Assembly: GCA_032191485.1 (NCBI GenBank)
Contig: JAVDOI010000009.1
Location: 18,023,843 to 18,087,842 of the forward strand
DNA: 64,000 bases
From: Leptoclinus maculatus
Taxonomy: Eukaryota; Chordata; Actinopteri; Perciformes; Stichaeidae
Reading direction: 5' to 3'
Numbering within the stretch: the first letter of the stretch is position 1; every line of letters starts with the position of its first letter. The notes under the pieces are model-generated. The model saw only the letters and a list, made by a program, of their open reading frames with translations. It ran no database searches and was not told the origin of the DNA. The translations under genes and the position numbers were made by a program. This document shows positions 45,597 through 58,016 of this stretch, piece after piece.

Positions 45597-46413
45597 CTAA
45601 AGATTTACAAAAGAACGGATAACAAATGAGCCTCAAGAAAATGTTAGAATCCATCTAGTGGCTACATTTTTCATATTTTTCTTTTCTAAGAATGAAAGAA
45701 ATGTATATATGTATACATATTCTTTCACGGCATTATTTTCACAACTCAAACTAAATAAGTTTAAGATGACAAACCTGTTAAAACCAACATTTCTCTACCA
45801 ACCTCAAAGACAGCAGTGCCATGGGCTCTCCAACTTTCAAAGTCATATCTTAGTAACTAATCTATGCACAAATTACAGTAACATTTGTATCTTTTCCCAT
45901 CTGCATTTGTTATACTTAATATACATCTTTATTTAGTCACTATCCAATTTATTTCCAATTACTATTCATTTTGGTTATTAATTGCTCTGTTTTGTCAACT
46001 GTGAGATTTCTTGAAAAATGCATGCTCTTTAGACTAATGGGAAAAAATTCATATCCATAATTAATGACAGCTTTTCCATTTCCCTGCGACTCTCCAAGAG
46101 AATCATTTTGAGTATGAATAATTTATTCAGCAAATAACAGCCTAGGCACAGCAACTGCATATTAAACCATTTGATGGTCGTTTTCTCCGCATTTTATCAC
46201 TGATTGCTGTGTGTGAGCCTCATGCATCGAAATCCTGCTAGAAGTCTGTCTACAACCTCGAGGGGGACTTGTCGAATCAAATACCAAAACATGACTGATT
46301 GATTGGTCCAGACTGTGCTCATCTGGCATCATCAATAATGGACAGTATGGTAATATATATATATACTAGCGTTCTAAGTCCAGCAGGTGGAAGTAATCAT
46401 ACAGGTGGGGTAC
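45597..46413 (-). other. sorcs3 intron (0.82 kb)
   Basis: Bounded by AG|GTACC at 46413 and TTTAG before 45596 on the minus strand. It contains a short (TA)n near 46354. No gene is nested. Confidence 0.8.
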
Positions 46414-46519
46414 CTCTTGAATTTGTAGATAAGGAACACTGCTAGGCCCAGGAACACCACTGAGAGGAGCATCAGCATGGCGGAGCTGCTGTGTCTGGGG
46501 TTAGAGTCCACCAACGGTG
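46414..46519 (-). CDS. sorcs3: SORCS3-like, transmembrane exon
   Basis: This 106-base exon follows a CTCCCGCTCCCACAG acceptor and ends AG|GTACCC. It reads APLVDSNPRHSSSAMLMLLS, VVFLGLAVFLIYKFK, with Arg completed across the junction. The hydrophobic AMLMLLSVVFLGLAVFLIY stretch is the single membrane-spanning helix. It is followed by the basic KFKRK stop-transfer, and the preceding Ser-rich stalk is luminal. Position, length and sequence agree with VPS10-domain receptors of the SORCS group. Phase joins to both neighbours are correct. Confidence 0.92.
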
Positions 46520-46784
46520 CTGTGGGAGCGGGAGAGAGGACAGGAATGATTCTATCATTACACATGCTTCAATGTTGTTGTCTGCCTTTTTGTTTGTTTT
46601 TAATCTTTTACCTCAACCTGCCCAGACTAGCTATTTGGGTAAATGTGATGTGAATGGATGTAGGCCTACATTGTCCCTGATAATACGTTAAGTATGTGAG
46701 TGAGTAAGTGAAGTTAAGACGTTGAAAGCCGTTATATAATCATTCCCCTGTATGGACAATTTGTTAGTTAGTTGGGAACAACAG

Positions 46785-46980
46785 TTGGAAGAGCAGTGTA
46801 ATTAATTTACTAATAAATAGACACGGTTTTACATAATTAGTTGTTAATGTGCACTCAAGAAAATGAGAAAATTGCAATTTGTATGTTGATAGAAACTGAT
46901 GACAAATAAATGTTTTAAACACCATACATATTGTTATGCTAATCTGCCTCAGCACTTATTAGTATATTAGTATGTATATA
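46785..46980. repeat. Left arm of a long inverted repeat
   Basis: It matches the reverse complement of 48396-48590 over about 195 bases with scattered substitutions. Shared stretches include TTTTACATAATTAGTTGTTA and GTATGTTGATAGAAACTGAT. It could be one arm of a foldback element. Confidence 0.9.
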
Positions 46981-47577
46981 TCAAGTCAAGTAAAATAAAT
47001 TAAGCAATATAAATCAATGTATAACTGAAAATAGAAGGGTTTATTAAAACCGTGTTCAATATTTTTCTTTTGTTCTTGGTAGTTTATCATGAGGCTATAT
47101 CTGGTCTATTTACATCAAAATGGTATGGTGGTATTTAAAGGTCACCTAATGTTTCCAGTAACTGTGTTTCCATTCTATAGGCAAGCAAATTTTAGCAGTA
47201 AAGTTTTAAAATGTTGCAAAAAAATATATATACATTTGGTACATTTCCATCAACTGGTTTGAAGTGGATAAACTCGCCTATGCTAAGCGTAATTTGGTCA
47301 GAAGGGGGGAGCTATAGGATACGTACGCATGGCTGCAATCTGCCAGTAAACAGAGCAGAAGAAGTAGATGTTGCGAACTAGAAACAAAACAAATCGCCAT
47401 GGCCATCTTACCCATCTAGAGACAAATGGAGGAGGCATTGGCCATGTTTCATGCTGTCTGGAGACTAAGAAAAGTAGTTATGGGGATATTCGGGAAGACG
47501 CCGACAGCAGGACGCCAACAGCTGATCAGTCATGTGAATTGAATGTTCATTACATCACAACTCCATAATCCATAAAG

Positions 47578-47812
47578 AGCGAATTCACAAAGAATTGATT
47601 GCTGCCGCTGATAGCAACATGAACTGTGCATCATTTGCACCTATTATCTGCCCACGCACAAGGTCCGATTGGCAAAAGATATTGGGTAAATGCTATCAAA
47701 CACGCACATGACGTTTTGGAGCTGAGGGCAATATGCCCTTTCTTGTACCTATTTGCAATTATCCATGTGGCGAAGTGTAAATGCGCCCGAGGCCACTGTG
47801 TCTGATGTGAGG
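47578..47812. repeat. Dispersed repeat, copy 2 (shared with 40537-40748)
   Basis: A diverged copy beginning GCGAATTCACAAAGAATTGA. A possible complementary end near 47880-47910 (CAATCCTTTATTAAATTTGC) suggests a MITE. Confidence 0.6.
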
Positions 47813-48185
47813 GGTGGGAGGTGCTTTGAATTACAGTTTCCTTTTTTCTTATTTGAACAGGTTTAGCGGGCGCAAAAGCCAAACAATCCTTTATTAAATT
47901 TGCCCCAAAATATTTAACTAATATTTCAATATATTTAAAATCCTGCATTGTGTACATCCATGTTTGCTAGCTTGCCGTCTTCTTCATTACCTGTGCGGGC
48001 GCATTGCTATGCTTCTTTGCTTGTTACTGCCACCTTATTTTGAGGAGTGGAAGACCTGTGAAACAGGTGGCATGGATGTGTATTGTGAATGTGCAGTACA
48101 AAAAAAAGAAGAAATAAATTGGATGTAAATAAAAAAATAAGATCCACATGTTTCTGTGGTTATTGGACATGTAGATGGAGACAAT

Positions 48186-48300
48186 TAGGGGCTCATTGGG
48201 TAGAGAGGGCCGTCCGGCAACTGCAGCCCTCTGCTCCCTGTATAGGGATAGGTCAAATGCAGAGAACTCATTTCCCATTGAGGGATGAAAAAAGTATTAT
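48186..48300 (+). mobile_element. SINE remnant
   Basis: Its 3' portion (GGGATAGGTCAAATGCAGAG) matches the tail of the SINE at 10225-10440. The 5' box A/B region is deleted or degraded. Confidence 0.6.
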
Positions 48301-48395
48301 AAAATAAAATAAAAAACATTGCTCCATTGGACTACTCTTTGTGAAAAACTCCACAGAGTATCATAAATCTGGACTCTTTATGTATTTTATACACG

Positions 48396-48590
48396 TATAT
48401 ACAGTAATATACTAATAGGTGCTGAGGCAGTTTAGCATAAGAATATGTATGGTGTTTAAAAAATGTATTTGTCATCAGTTTCTATCAACATACAAATTGC
48501 AATCTTTTTCATTTTCTTGAGTGCACATTAACAACTAATTATGTAAAACCTGTGTCTATCAGTAAATGTAACTTTAACACTGCTCTTCCA
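48396..48590. repeat. Right arm of a long inverted repeat
   Basis: Reverse complement of 46785-46980; see that entry. The arms are separated by about 1.4 kb. Confidence 0.9.
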
Positions 48591-50128
48591 TGTGTGTGTG
48601 TATATATATATATATACGATGATGATAATGGCTTATGAGATGATGCACTTATCTTTAGAATCTCCTCAATTGTCATAAGTTGTGTTAGTATGAAATTGCT
48701 GTTTCTATTGCTGGACAAAGAAGATGACAGCTGCTGGTAATTCTCATAATTCAGGTGGATTTGAAATGGTTAAATGCACTTACATTCACCTCAAACAAGA
48801 AGCCAACCAAACGAGCACTGACTATGATTGTGCTCTCAGGCATCCACCTTAAATTATTATCATTATTTTGAAGAGTGCATTCATTTCTGTCTTTGGAGGG
48901 AAATCGCATAGCATTCTCCAATGTTTCCGTGCTACTCCTGTGAGGAATTTAAGTTTTAAAGCATTCCTAGTGCTGGATATTATATGTTACAGTGTATTTA
49001 CGTGTAGGAGTTTAAACCAAGGAGTGTGGTCATTTCATGCAGTGTCTGTAAAGGAGGGGGTTTGAGGAATGTGGCGGGAGCGGGGGTTGGGCGAAAGTGG
49101 CTGCGTGAGGAGTACCTCAGGTAGGAGTAGGACAATGGGTCATCGGCCCAGGAGGGGCTTATTGGGTTTCAGTCAATCATTGAGCTGATCGATATGTAGT
49201 GTGAGACTTTTCGAAGGAGGAAAGGGTTTGAAACTCTGGAAGAGGGCAGATCTTCTGCTGGCCATCGAGGAGGCATACCAGTCTCCTGGCTGGCTCGGAT
49301 TAGATCTCACATTTCATAGAATTTATATGTTTGTTTTGTTATTAATAGTGTGTTCAGTTTGCAACTGTTTAGCTTCTGTAGTTGTTAAATATCTTTTGAT
49401 TTGATTATAACCTGCAGCAGCTGTCTTTTTGGCCCTGCCTTGTCGAAGGACGACACAGCACATGGGGAGGGCCGGCCTTTCTCTTCGTTCAAACCCTAAC
49501 ACTCCCGAGCCCTTCGGCTCAGAGACAGTGGTGCGTATGCTGCTGACCTTTCTCAAGCAGCTTGAAGGCTTTTTAGACCTTTTCTTGGGAGGTGAAATAT
49601 AAAGAGGGATCCAGCTGGGTACACCTCCAATGTCATTAGAGTGCAGCACACCACAGAATGTCACAGAGCAGCACATGCCAGGCTGTTAATACCACTTTGA
49701 GCTACAGACAACTCTTGCCTAATGAAACCGGCCAAGCAATGATACAGTGTAAGTATATCTGTCCAGCAGTGGAACACAGGAGTTGTTGAGGACTACCAAT
49801 AACAATCAAAAAAAGTAGAGCTGTCCAGACCAGCCATGTTTTTTACAATCAATGGGCCTCCATGAATCCAGCATTGATTTGACACTTAAAACAGTTTGAA
49901 GTTTTTCGAATGTCGACCAACCTCCCCAGTATTCAAGGACTGACTCAAAATTTTGTTTCTGCCCTTAAATTGTACAGTGTTCTTTCTCAAGGACTAAATA
50001 ATCAACATAATTATATTCAGTGTAACACCCAAGTTGTGGTTGGATGGTGATTCAAGAAATAGAACAGATGTTCAGCATTTGATGGCAGTCATAAAAGATC
50101 GTCTCAAGGAGCTCCACTTGAAATCAAA

Positions 50129-50143
50129 CCCCCCCCCCCCCCC
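50129..50143. repeat. Poly-C tract
   Basis: A run of 15 C, intronic to sorcs3; it is prone to sequencing error. Confidence 0.95.
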
Positions 50144-50378
50144 ATACTCCCCCGTTTCTTTGTGCCTGGAAAGGAGGCAGACTGACAGGAATTTTAAGTG
50201 GTGGACCAAAGAAAAAATGTTGTTGTCAAAACATGGTTATTACAGTTCTATTTCATGTCAGTTCAAAATGAAGAACAGTGAATGATAGGGCCTTATTGAA
50301 AGTGCCTGTGCAAGTTCAATTATTATGGTTAATAACTTAATGGCAATATTGAAAGCAGCGAGAGCAAATGTTTCTTAC

Positions 50379-50478
50379 CCAGTGTTAACTGTGTGTTGTA
50401 CACAATCACCCTTACACCAGGCTTGAGCTCAAACTCCACCAGATTTTGGTTCAGCGCGCTTACAATTATATTGGATAC
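50379..50478 (-). CDS. sorcs3: SORCS3-like, membrane-proximal exon
   Basis: This 100-base exon has the acceptor TTTTTCAACAG and donor G|GTAAGA. It reads VSNIIVSALNQNLVEFELKP, GVRVIVYNTQLTL plus one base. The LVEFELKPGVxVxVY block is the conserved luminal, membrane-proximal segment of SORCS receptors, immediately before the stalk encoded in the next exon. Only 100 bases of intron separate it from the preceding exon. Phase 0 in, phase 1 out, agreeing with both neighbours. Confidence 0.9.
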
Positions 50479-50580
50479 CTGTTGAAAAACATACAACATG
50501 GTGTTTGACAGGCAAAGAGCGATCTATTTGATAGCATTTCAACAATTCGTAATGTAAAATTGAATCCTTGTCACCCATAC

Positions 50581-50712
50581 CTGCTCAAGCCCCTCCTCAC
50601 TCTTTTTCTTGCCCTCTGATTGGTTCTTGTGAGGTAACAGGAAGAGTTCAGCAGCTGTTGGAACTCCTGGGAACACGGCTACCAAGAGCTGCTCCTCTGG
50701 GAAGTCAGACAC
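50581..50712 (-). CDS. sorcs3: SORCS3-like, luminal exon (most 5' one found)
   Basis: This 132-base, 44-codon exon has the acceptor CTTGTCACAG and donor CAG|GTATGG, phase 0 at both ends. It reads VSDFPEEQLLVAVFPGVPTA, AELFLLPHKNQSEGKKKSEE, GLEQ. The DFPEEQLLVAVFPG block is a hallmark of the SORCS membrane-proximal ectodomain, downstream of the VPS10 propeller and PKD domain. The propeller, 10CC and PKD exons of this gene were not seen between 50713 and 64000, so they probably lie beyond the window behind a long intron. An N-x-S sequon (NQS) is present. Confidence 0.9.
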
Positions 50713-52532
50713 CTGTGACAAGGCAGAAAAAATGACCTTTGACGGTGATTATTACAAATAGCTTCATCAATTAAAAATGCGTGGCTTTGCTCTGTGCCAA
50801 TGAAGTCATATGATTACATCAGTTAAGTCAGGCAACTCACCTGGAGTGGATTGTTTTGAGCATGAGATACATGTACTGCATTTGTACTGCATGCAAAAGG
50901 AAGCACAACAGGGAGTGGGGAGTCACAAATGATAGTGTCCCTTCTAGAGGAACGTCAACTCACTACACTGCCAAAATCAAAAGGGTATATGTATATGTTG
51001 CATTAAGATGCCTATGCCCTGTGAGTGTAGCGGTGGATATGAGTTGACTGTATAAACTTGCTCTTCGGCTTCTTTTCATTTGGTGTGTGGTTTGGTGCGG
51101 CAGCAAAACAGGCTAAAGTGTTTCCCACACTTCCATGTCCCAGTGGTAGACAGAGGAACTACAGACTGCTACTAGAGTCCTTTGGTAGAAGTGAGGCGCA
51201 ATGCCGCTCAAATATTCCTTACATTTCCAACAGCAAAAATGACATCCCAAAATCTGAGAGCAGAGGATGCTATGGACGAGGATTTTTTACATCAACTGAT
51301 GGAGCTCAAATTGCCCTCCGATGCCAACATAAACAGATTCATTCTGTTGTAATGAATGTCATAGTGGGCGGTTTTTGTTGGATGCTGTCTCCGGTGACAA
51401 CCCAGAGAAGGTGAGCCGTGTCTGCCTAACTATGCATGAAAGTTTTCCTCCTCACTTAGACAGAGGTGCGCTAGAGACCTTCTTCAGGATTCTGAAGATA
51501 CTCTGTAAAAGACAACAGGGTGATTTTGGGACGATGTTTGTCTTTGTATTTTATAATTTAATAGTCTGCCTCCGAAGAAGGTGTGAAAGCTGCCAACGAG
51601 CCACTGCAGCGGGGGAAACAAGTGTGTAGAGCAGGCGTATTTTCACAGCTTACTCTGTGAAGGAAGAATTTATTTTGATCGGACCACAGTTGCTGATGGT
51701 TGTTGTTGTACCATTTTGTGAGTTTATTTTCTTTATTACTCAGATGTAGCATGCAATGCATCCTGGGTACATGTAAGCACAGCCTGCCTGGCACTGCAGC
51801 AGGAGAGACCAGCTTTCTGAATGAAGTACACAATGGGAAATTGATTTCTTCAGGGAACGACATTTACCCGGGTAGCGGCAAGGTCTAGGTGAGGGCTGCT
51901 GTACAACTGACCCCCGAAACCGCAAGCCACCGTAACCCCGGGCCTTTCATTACGAAACCGGCAAACCGCAGAAACACTGTATGACGGCTGTTACCAAACA
52001 TCCAGTGATGAATATATGCATTGTTGTAAGCCATGGCTAGACAACTTTTTTCGTTTTGCACATTTTATTATGAGAAAATGTTTCATGTTTACATAAAAAT
52101 GCAAGTAGTAGGATCTACTAAGTTCATTTTTAATCTTGAGGGAGTACTTAATATGTCCTCAAACTCTCAGTCAAGATATGATTGCCTAAGTGGTTGTTTA
52201 CTCAGCGCTTAAACTAGAAAAGCAGCAAGGGTACAGACGTCGTGGATCATCTTAGTATGTTTTCAACCTCTTAATAAAGTTTTTGAGGCTTTAATGCTCT
52301 GCGTGTTTCACTACGTGTACCTTCCCCACTACACACAAAAAAAAAAATCCAAATTAGAATTTAAAACATCGCTTTTTTGCCTTATTCATTTTTATGTTTT
52401 AAAGCGGAAATCAAAGTTACATGATTGTTATGTTGTTTGATTGGCTTGTAAGGTTGGATGGTTTGCGTGCCAATATTTTGCAGTGATAGTAACGTTCTTG
52501 AGGATTGCAAGCTGGATCGCCATAATACATAC
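50713..52532. other. Probable sorcs3 intron, no exon seen
   Basis: Around 51050-51960 the base composition is higher in GC and shows several direct words (for example GCAGC.GGAGA near 51605 and 51796), which suggests an old repeat. No ends were resolved. Confidence 0.4.
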
Positions 52533-53673
52533 TAGGGGTGGGGGGGAAATGGATTCAGCATAGTATCACGATATTTTGTGTAGCAATATTGTATCAATAC
52601 ACGAACGCCAAGTATCTATCTCTTTTATTAAATGAATCTATATCCCCTTTGTTTTTTAAAAAAACGCTTATTAAATAAAATGTATTATTATTACTATTAA
52701 AATTAGGAACGTCAGGATTAAACGATCAACTGCGGTTATATAAGTCACTGTTTCATAACCATTAACAATTGATGAAAGCTACGATATCTTTGGTGTCTTT
52801 TTTCCTGCATTGAGACGTTGTTTGTGTGTGAGGTGAAATCTCATCTGGCGATAGTCACGTTGACACGCGTGTGTGCCGGTTTGTTTTGTGTGTTTGAGAG
52901 AACCTTTTGGTTATAAAATTTCAGGGAGTCATGTGAATGGCTGAACAATTACACAGTTTAACCTTCATAGTGTGAAAAAAAGTTACTACTTTTCGTCATC
53001 GGCCTAGATTCAGTAAAAATATGCGATCTGAAGATCGGCCTTGATGCTGTCTCGTCTGATAATAATACATGTGAACATTAAGTCCATGTTGAAATCGACA
53101 GGAGGAGAGATAGTAACGTTAGTAACACTGACATGGAGGTGCCATTACGTTACATTGTGATGCGTTCAAGCTCCATTCAGGAAAATGAGGATTGGACAAA
53201 AGTAAATTATGACGTTATGTTGAGTTCAAATGTAATCTTGTAAAATGTGGTTTTGGTGAAACTGTAATAAATCCAGTTGTTTTAAGGAGATGTTTTCACA
53301 GCAACATAAAATAGATATTAGAGATGAATTATGACCTGAATTACCATTATTTCCGAACCATTTGAATTGTGTGTTTTATGCAAATCCCCATAATAGATGA
53401 ACAAAGTAGAAGGAATTAGTTGATGATGATAATACATATTTGAGTTCATTGGCTATAGGCCTATTATAAATGGACTAAAGAGAGATGAACCAAGTTAAAA
53501 CAAATGTTGACAAACTACATTACTTGCAGTTGAAAATAGGTAATAAATCGCAATATATTACAATGTTTGATATCACAATACTCAGCATATCGCAATATCG
53601 TAAAATTGCAATAATATCACTTATGTATCGTGATAATATCATATTGTGGGGCCTCTAGTGATACCCACCCCTA
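52533..53673. mobile_element. hAT-like non-autonomous element (TAGGGGTGGG ends)
   Basis: It opens TAGGGGTGGGGGGGAA and closes GATACCCACCCCTA. Inward of both ends lie ATCACGATATT / AATATCACTTATGTATCGTG words typical of this MITE class. Flanking 8-mers ATACATAC and ATAAATGC match only partly. There is no coding frame. Confidence 0.65.
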
Positions 53674-55749
53674 ATAAATGCAGTTTTGGTAAATACAGTA
53701 AAAGCCAAGTGATATAACCTATAAAGATAAACACGATGAACTATACTGTAAATCAAACTTGTTTTAACTAACCACCACTAACACTGGAAGGGTGGCTTTG
53801 GAGTAACTCCTAACTACTATTTTCCCTCGAGACAAGGACTGCTCTGTGAGAGGGAGAAGCAGAGAGATAGAGAGAGACAGAAAGAAAGGGTGAAACACAC
53901 AGATAGCAACAGAGTGAGAGATACAAAGAGACACCGTGTCAAATGCATAATGACCTTTATGTCTAGTTCACAAATGTTAGAGCCCTACTGTATCAAATGT
54001 CATTTCACAGTTCATATTGTACAGTTGTACATTCACAACTGTTTGGATTAGCTTTAAAATATACTGTCAGAAGTCTGAAAATTAGACATTTTGGAGATAC
54101 ACGGTACTCACAGGAAGGCCTTCAGGCTTGTAACTAGATTATTTGAAACAAATAAAAGAGAACTATTTGATGGAAGGTTTCTGGATTGATCTCAATTTCT
54201 AAGGATGCCAACACAAGTTGAAACCAAACAAATGTTTCTGTTTTTGGTTCCAGAAAAGCAATTCTTGAGCCCTCAGCTCTTAACCAGTGTATACAAGCCA
54301 GGGAGGCAGAGCCTGGGTGGTGATCACTCTTCATTTTAGAGCCTGTGATGGTTCTATGTTTTCTCAGTGGCCTGTGTGAACAATGGAGTCGGTATAGCCA
54401 AAGCACATCAATTATCAAGCACAGAAATCACTATTTGAGTACCAAAGTAGTGGACAAATGATAGCCGTGGGCATGACTTACAATGAGAGAAGGCGCGGCA
54501 GAGGGGGACATAAAGTGAATAGGATGACAGAAGAGGCAATAGCTCCTGCAGAAAATCAATACACTTTGACCATGTTTGTCCTCATTGCAATCAGTCATTA
54601 GAATAAAAAGCTGTTTTGGAGTGCTCTCTTTTTGAAGCTCTGCAAATCTACTGCTGGGTACAGATTTCAGATTAGGATGGCAAGCAGGAGGAGAGACGAT
54701 CACGGAGGTTACATAGTGTAAATCTAATACGGATAAACCCTGTTGGACGTACTAGATGCAATTCTATGTAATATTTAGGCAACACTTCATCGCGATAATC
54801 AAGTGTTCAAGCTCAACAGCAAAACTGTCTTCAGCATGCTGGCAGCTCTGTGAGCAGCTCTCTGAGGCTGTACTTGGCACAAGAATCCACGTTGTGCAAG
54901 GTAAGCGAGCAAAGACGTTTCACAAATTGTAAGCTGCTATACAGTATAACACTACCTCCAATCTCTAATCACTTAAGCCAATATAGAGCCAACCCTAGCC
55001 TAAGTATATATAAAATCCTAATATTACTTAAAATCAAGATTGTTTTTCAATAATTGTGTGGGGAATAACTTAAATCCCGAAATGCAATTTCAGAGTAAGT
55101 TAATTATCAACAATACAATTGTTTAACAGAGTGAAAAGAAGAAAATATTGCACAACTCTGCATGATTTACCATGCATCAGTCAGATGAGGAAGTATTTTG
55201 GTGCCTTTGGGGAAGCAATAAGGAGACGATGGCTTGGTAGCTTGCATTAACCTTCAAGGACAGCTATGGGGGGGTACGAACAGTGTGAACTGCACGAGTT
55301 TGAGATGAGAAACGTTAAGGGAATATGAGAGGGAGGTGGCTGAAGATATACAAGGTGGAATGAAATAACCTCCATTACCAAATGTGCATTCAGGACCAGT
55401 AGAAGCAGCTGCACCAAAATGAGTCTCGTCAAAGAGTGCAAAGTCAGGAGTGGATAGATTCAGCAACAGGGCAACAACACGCACCTCAGTTAAATGTACC
55501 TTGACTTTAATTGTAAGTTGTTCCCACTCTCATCTCCTATTTTACTGTCGGGGAGTTGTTTACTATGTTGAAAAGACATCAGTTGTGGACTGGCCTCTGT
55601 TTCAAGCAAGAGTTCTCAACCATAACAGAATAGTGTAAAAATAACCCTTCCTGACACCACATGTGTGTCTGGCAAAAAAACGTTGTGCTTCATGAACAGA
55701 TCTATAGTCCTTTCACATGCTTAGTGGCTGATATCAAACTGTGAAGGGA
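53674..55749. other. No gene seen
   Basis: Purine-rich GAGAGA stretches lie near 53850-53930. Short open frames on the minus strand (about 54431-54703 and 55254-55484) have no recognisable motif and no splice context. Confidence 0.45.
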
Positions 55750-55955
55750 AGGACTGTGGCTAAGTGGAGAGCAGGGCCGCCCTTGGATCGGCGGTTCGAT
55801 CGCCGGCTCCGGCTCCACTAGTCACATGTCGATGTGTCCTTGAGCAAGGCACTTAACCCCAAAAATGTCTCCCGTAGCTGTGCCTACGGTGTGATAGAAT
55901 CTGAATTGTAAGTCGCTTTGGATAAAAGCGTCTGCTAAATGACTGTAATGTAATG
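55750..55955 (+). mobile_element. tRNA-derived SINE with LINE-type tail
   Basis: A box A-like CTGTGGCTAAGTGG, box B GGTTCGATCGC, body TGAGCAAGGCACTTAACCCC, and the widespread fish tail GCTTTGGATAAAAGCGTCTG followed by CTAAATGACTGTAATGTAATG minus its last base make a nearly full-length copy. Confidence 0.8.
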
Positions 55956-57044
55956 AAAACAAACAAAAGTGACACATCAGCCACATTCCACAAGTTTAAG
56001 ATTGGAATTTTCCCCCCCATTTAATTTAACACTTCACATCAAGGATGGTTAAGTATTGTAATCCTAGTTCTATGATCATTCTTAGAACCCTCAATGTGTA
56101 GTGAGTTCATCCTTAGTAATCCTATTACAAAACCATACAACTAAACAGCAATCTCAATTTCTTTCCGAGGGAAAACACATTTTCTCCCAGATTACAGTCA
56201 TAGTTTTACACATGATTAATATTGTAAATTGAAACAAAACAAAAACGCAACAAAACTACATGGCAAGGTTTGGTAAAAACAACAAATAAGTATGTTTGTA
56301 ACATTATTTCAGTTACAGACTTAAATTAAAATAAGTCAATATTTACTTTAGGTTTTACATGAGCAGTAGTCTCCTGGGTGAAAGCCCTTTGTTTGACTCA
56401 TCTACCTCGACCTCCTCCCTATATGGAGTTCTGTGGACTCTGATAGGAAACTTATATGCGATACGTCAAAAACAAACGCAATCCCGGAGGAAATATGTTT
56501 CCCTAATAACGTAATTAACAATGCATTAATTACCATTTGGAGACCAGGATGAATCTGAATGAACCTATTTAAATTCATCAGGGTTCTTTCTATAAAACAG
56601 CAGTTGCCTCATCCACTAGTGGACAAGCTATGGTGATAGCGACAGTCAGGAAAGGCGGAGAGAGAGGGGACGCCATGCAGCAAAGGGATTTGAACCCTGT
56701 TTTCTATCATTTTGAATCAATTCACAAACTCAAATTTTCATTTTGTTTTACATTGAGGATTCTCCTCACTAAATAAGCTTTGCAGACACAACAGGAAAGA
56801 CTGAACTCTGTGTGAACACTCAAGCAGTCAAGTGCAGATGGTGACTATGATGTTATGGAGACGAAAAGTAGATGAAGCAGACAGTTTGATTTTTTAGAGG
56901 AGTGTTTTTTTCAAGCTGTTACTTTGTCTTCTTTTTTATGATCCCACATTTCTTCCACCTGTGCATTTTGTACAGTATGTATTAATGAGTAAATAATACT
57001 TTGTTTTTGATTAAACTGCAAAAAGGAGCATCAATTCAACTACT
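55956..57044. other. No gene seen
   Basis: AT-rich non-coding sequence between a SINE and a solo LTR; nothing recognised. Confidence 0.5.
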
Positions 57045-57049
57045 GATGC

Positions 57050-58016
57050 TGTCACGGTTCCACCCCCGTGAGCCCTGTGTGAGTGTGCGTTTGATTTATT
57101 TTTTAAGTCTCCTTATAGTGGAAATGCTGTGTGCCTGGTTTGTTTTCTCTCTCTCTTCCTCTCTCTCTCTCTCTTCCTCTCTCTCTAGGTGACAGCTTTC
57201 CATGGGAGGAGTTGCACACCTGTTTGCGATGCCGTCAGTGGACTCTTGCTGAGAGCACACCTGTGGAGGTTTTTCATTGGTAGCTTATATAGGTTGCTAG
57301 CGGGTTGTTATTTGTCTGAGCAGTATGTATATATCTATTGTGGCATCACACAGGGCCAGGTGGTAGATGGGGGCTACTTCCCCTTTAAGGATCAGCAGCC
57401 ACACTACAAGATGAACTACAGCTCCCAGAGGGCCTCACCACTCACCCAGGTGTGGGTGTTTAGGCCACCTGATTGAGGCCGGACTTAAGAGAGCTGCAGG
57501 AGGAGAGGAGATGAGAGAGAGCACACGGTGTGAAGGAGCTCCGAGACCTACATGGAGTAAAGTTCCGAACCAGAGGGAGGAGGATTTGAACTGAAGAAGA
57601 CCTGGTTGTCAGAGAAAAGCGAAGGACACTCTAAGTTGAGTTTTGTCTAACATAGTTCTGCTTAACGAACTATTCTCCACTGGGTCGCTTTTGTTTGTTT
57701 TTGATTTTTGATGAAGATACTTCCCTGAGTGGCCTAGCCGAATCAGAATGAAACGTGATCTTATTCTGAGAACCTTTTGATTTTGTCTGTTTTTGTTAGT
57801 TTCCCTTGCACCACCCCACCCTGCTCTAGTGACCTCTCATGACGTTGCGCTATGCTGAATTCCTTGCCTTCGACCATCCGCCCTAGTTTTGAGTTTTTGT
57901 GTATTTTCAGCCTCTCTAATGTTTGAGTGTTACTTGAGTCCTCAGTTTGTTTTGTATTGTATTCATCTTCTGTGTCTCTGAGTCTGCATCTGGGTCCCTC
58001 CCCCTACCGTGTGTCA
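57050..58016 (+). mobile_element. Solo LTR, 967 bp, with 5-bp target duplication
   Basis: It opens TGTCACGGTTCC and ends CCCTACCGTGTGTCA. The direct repeat GATGC flanks exactly (57045-57049 and 58017-58021). A TATA-like GCTTATATAGG lies near 57284. A pyrimidine tract (57145-57187) precedes it. No internal retroelement genes are present. It is a different family from the 441-bp LTR at 20433 although both begin TGTCACG. Confidence 0.82.

Larger units (their letters stand above)
46520..50378 (-). other. sorcs3 intron (3.86 kb) rich in repeats
   Basis: It contains a 195-bp inverted repeat pair (46785-46980 and 48396-48590), a diverged MITE-like repeat (47578-47812), a SINE remnant (48186-48300), a short (TA)n (about 48600) and a 15-base C tract (50129-50143). 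No nested gene is seen. Confidence 0.75.

Noticed and set aside
54431..55484. Minus-strand frames as missing upstream sorcs3 exons
   Set aside because: No VPS10, 10CC or PKD motifs and no acceptor/donor pairs in matching phase.
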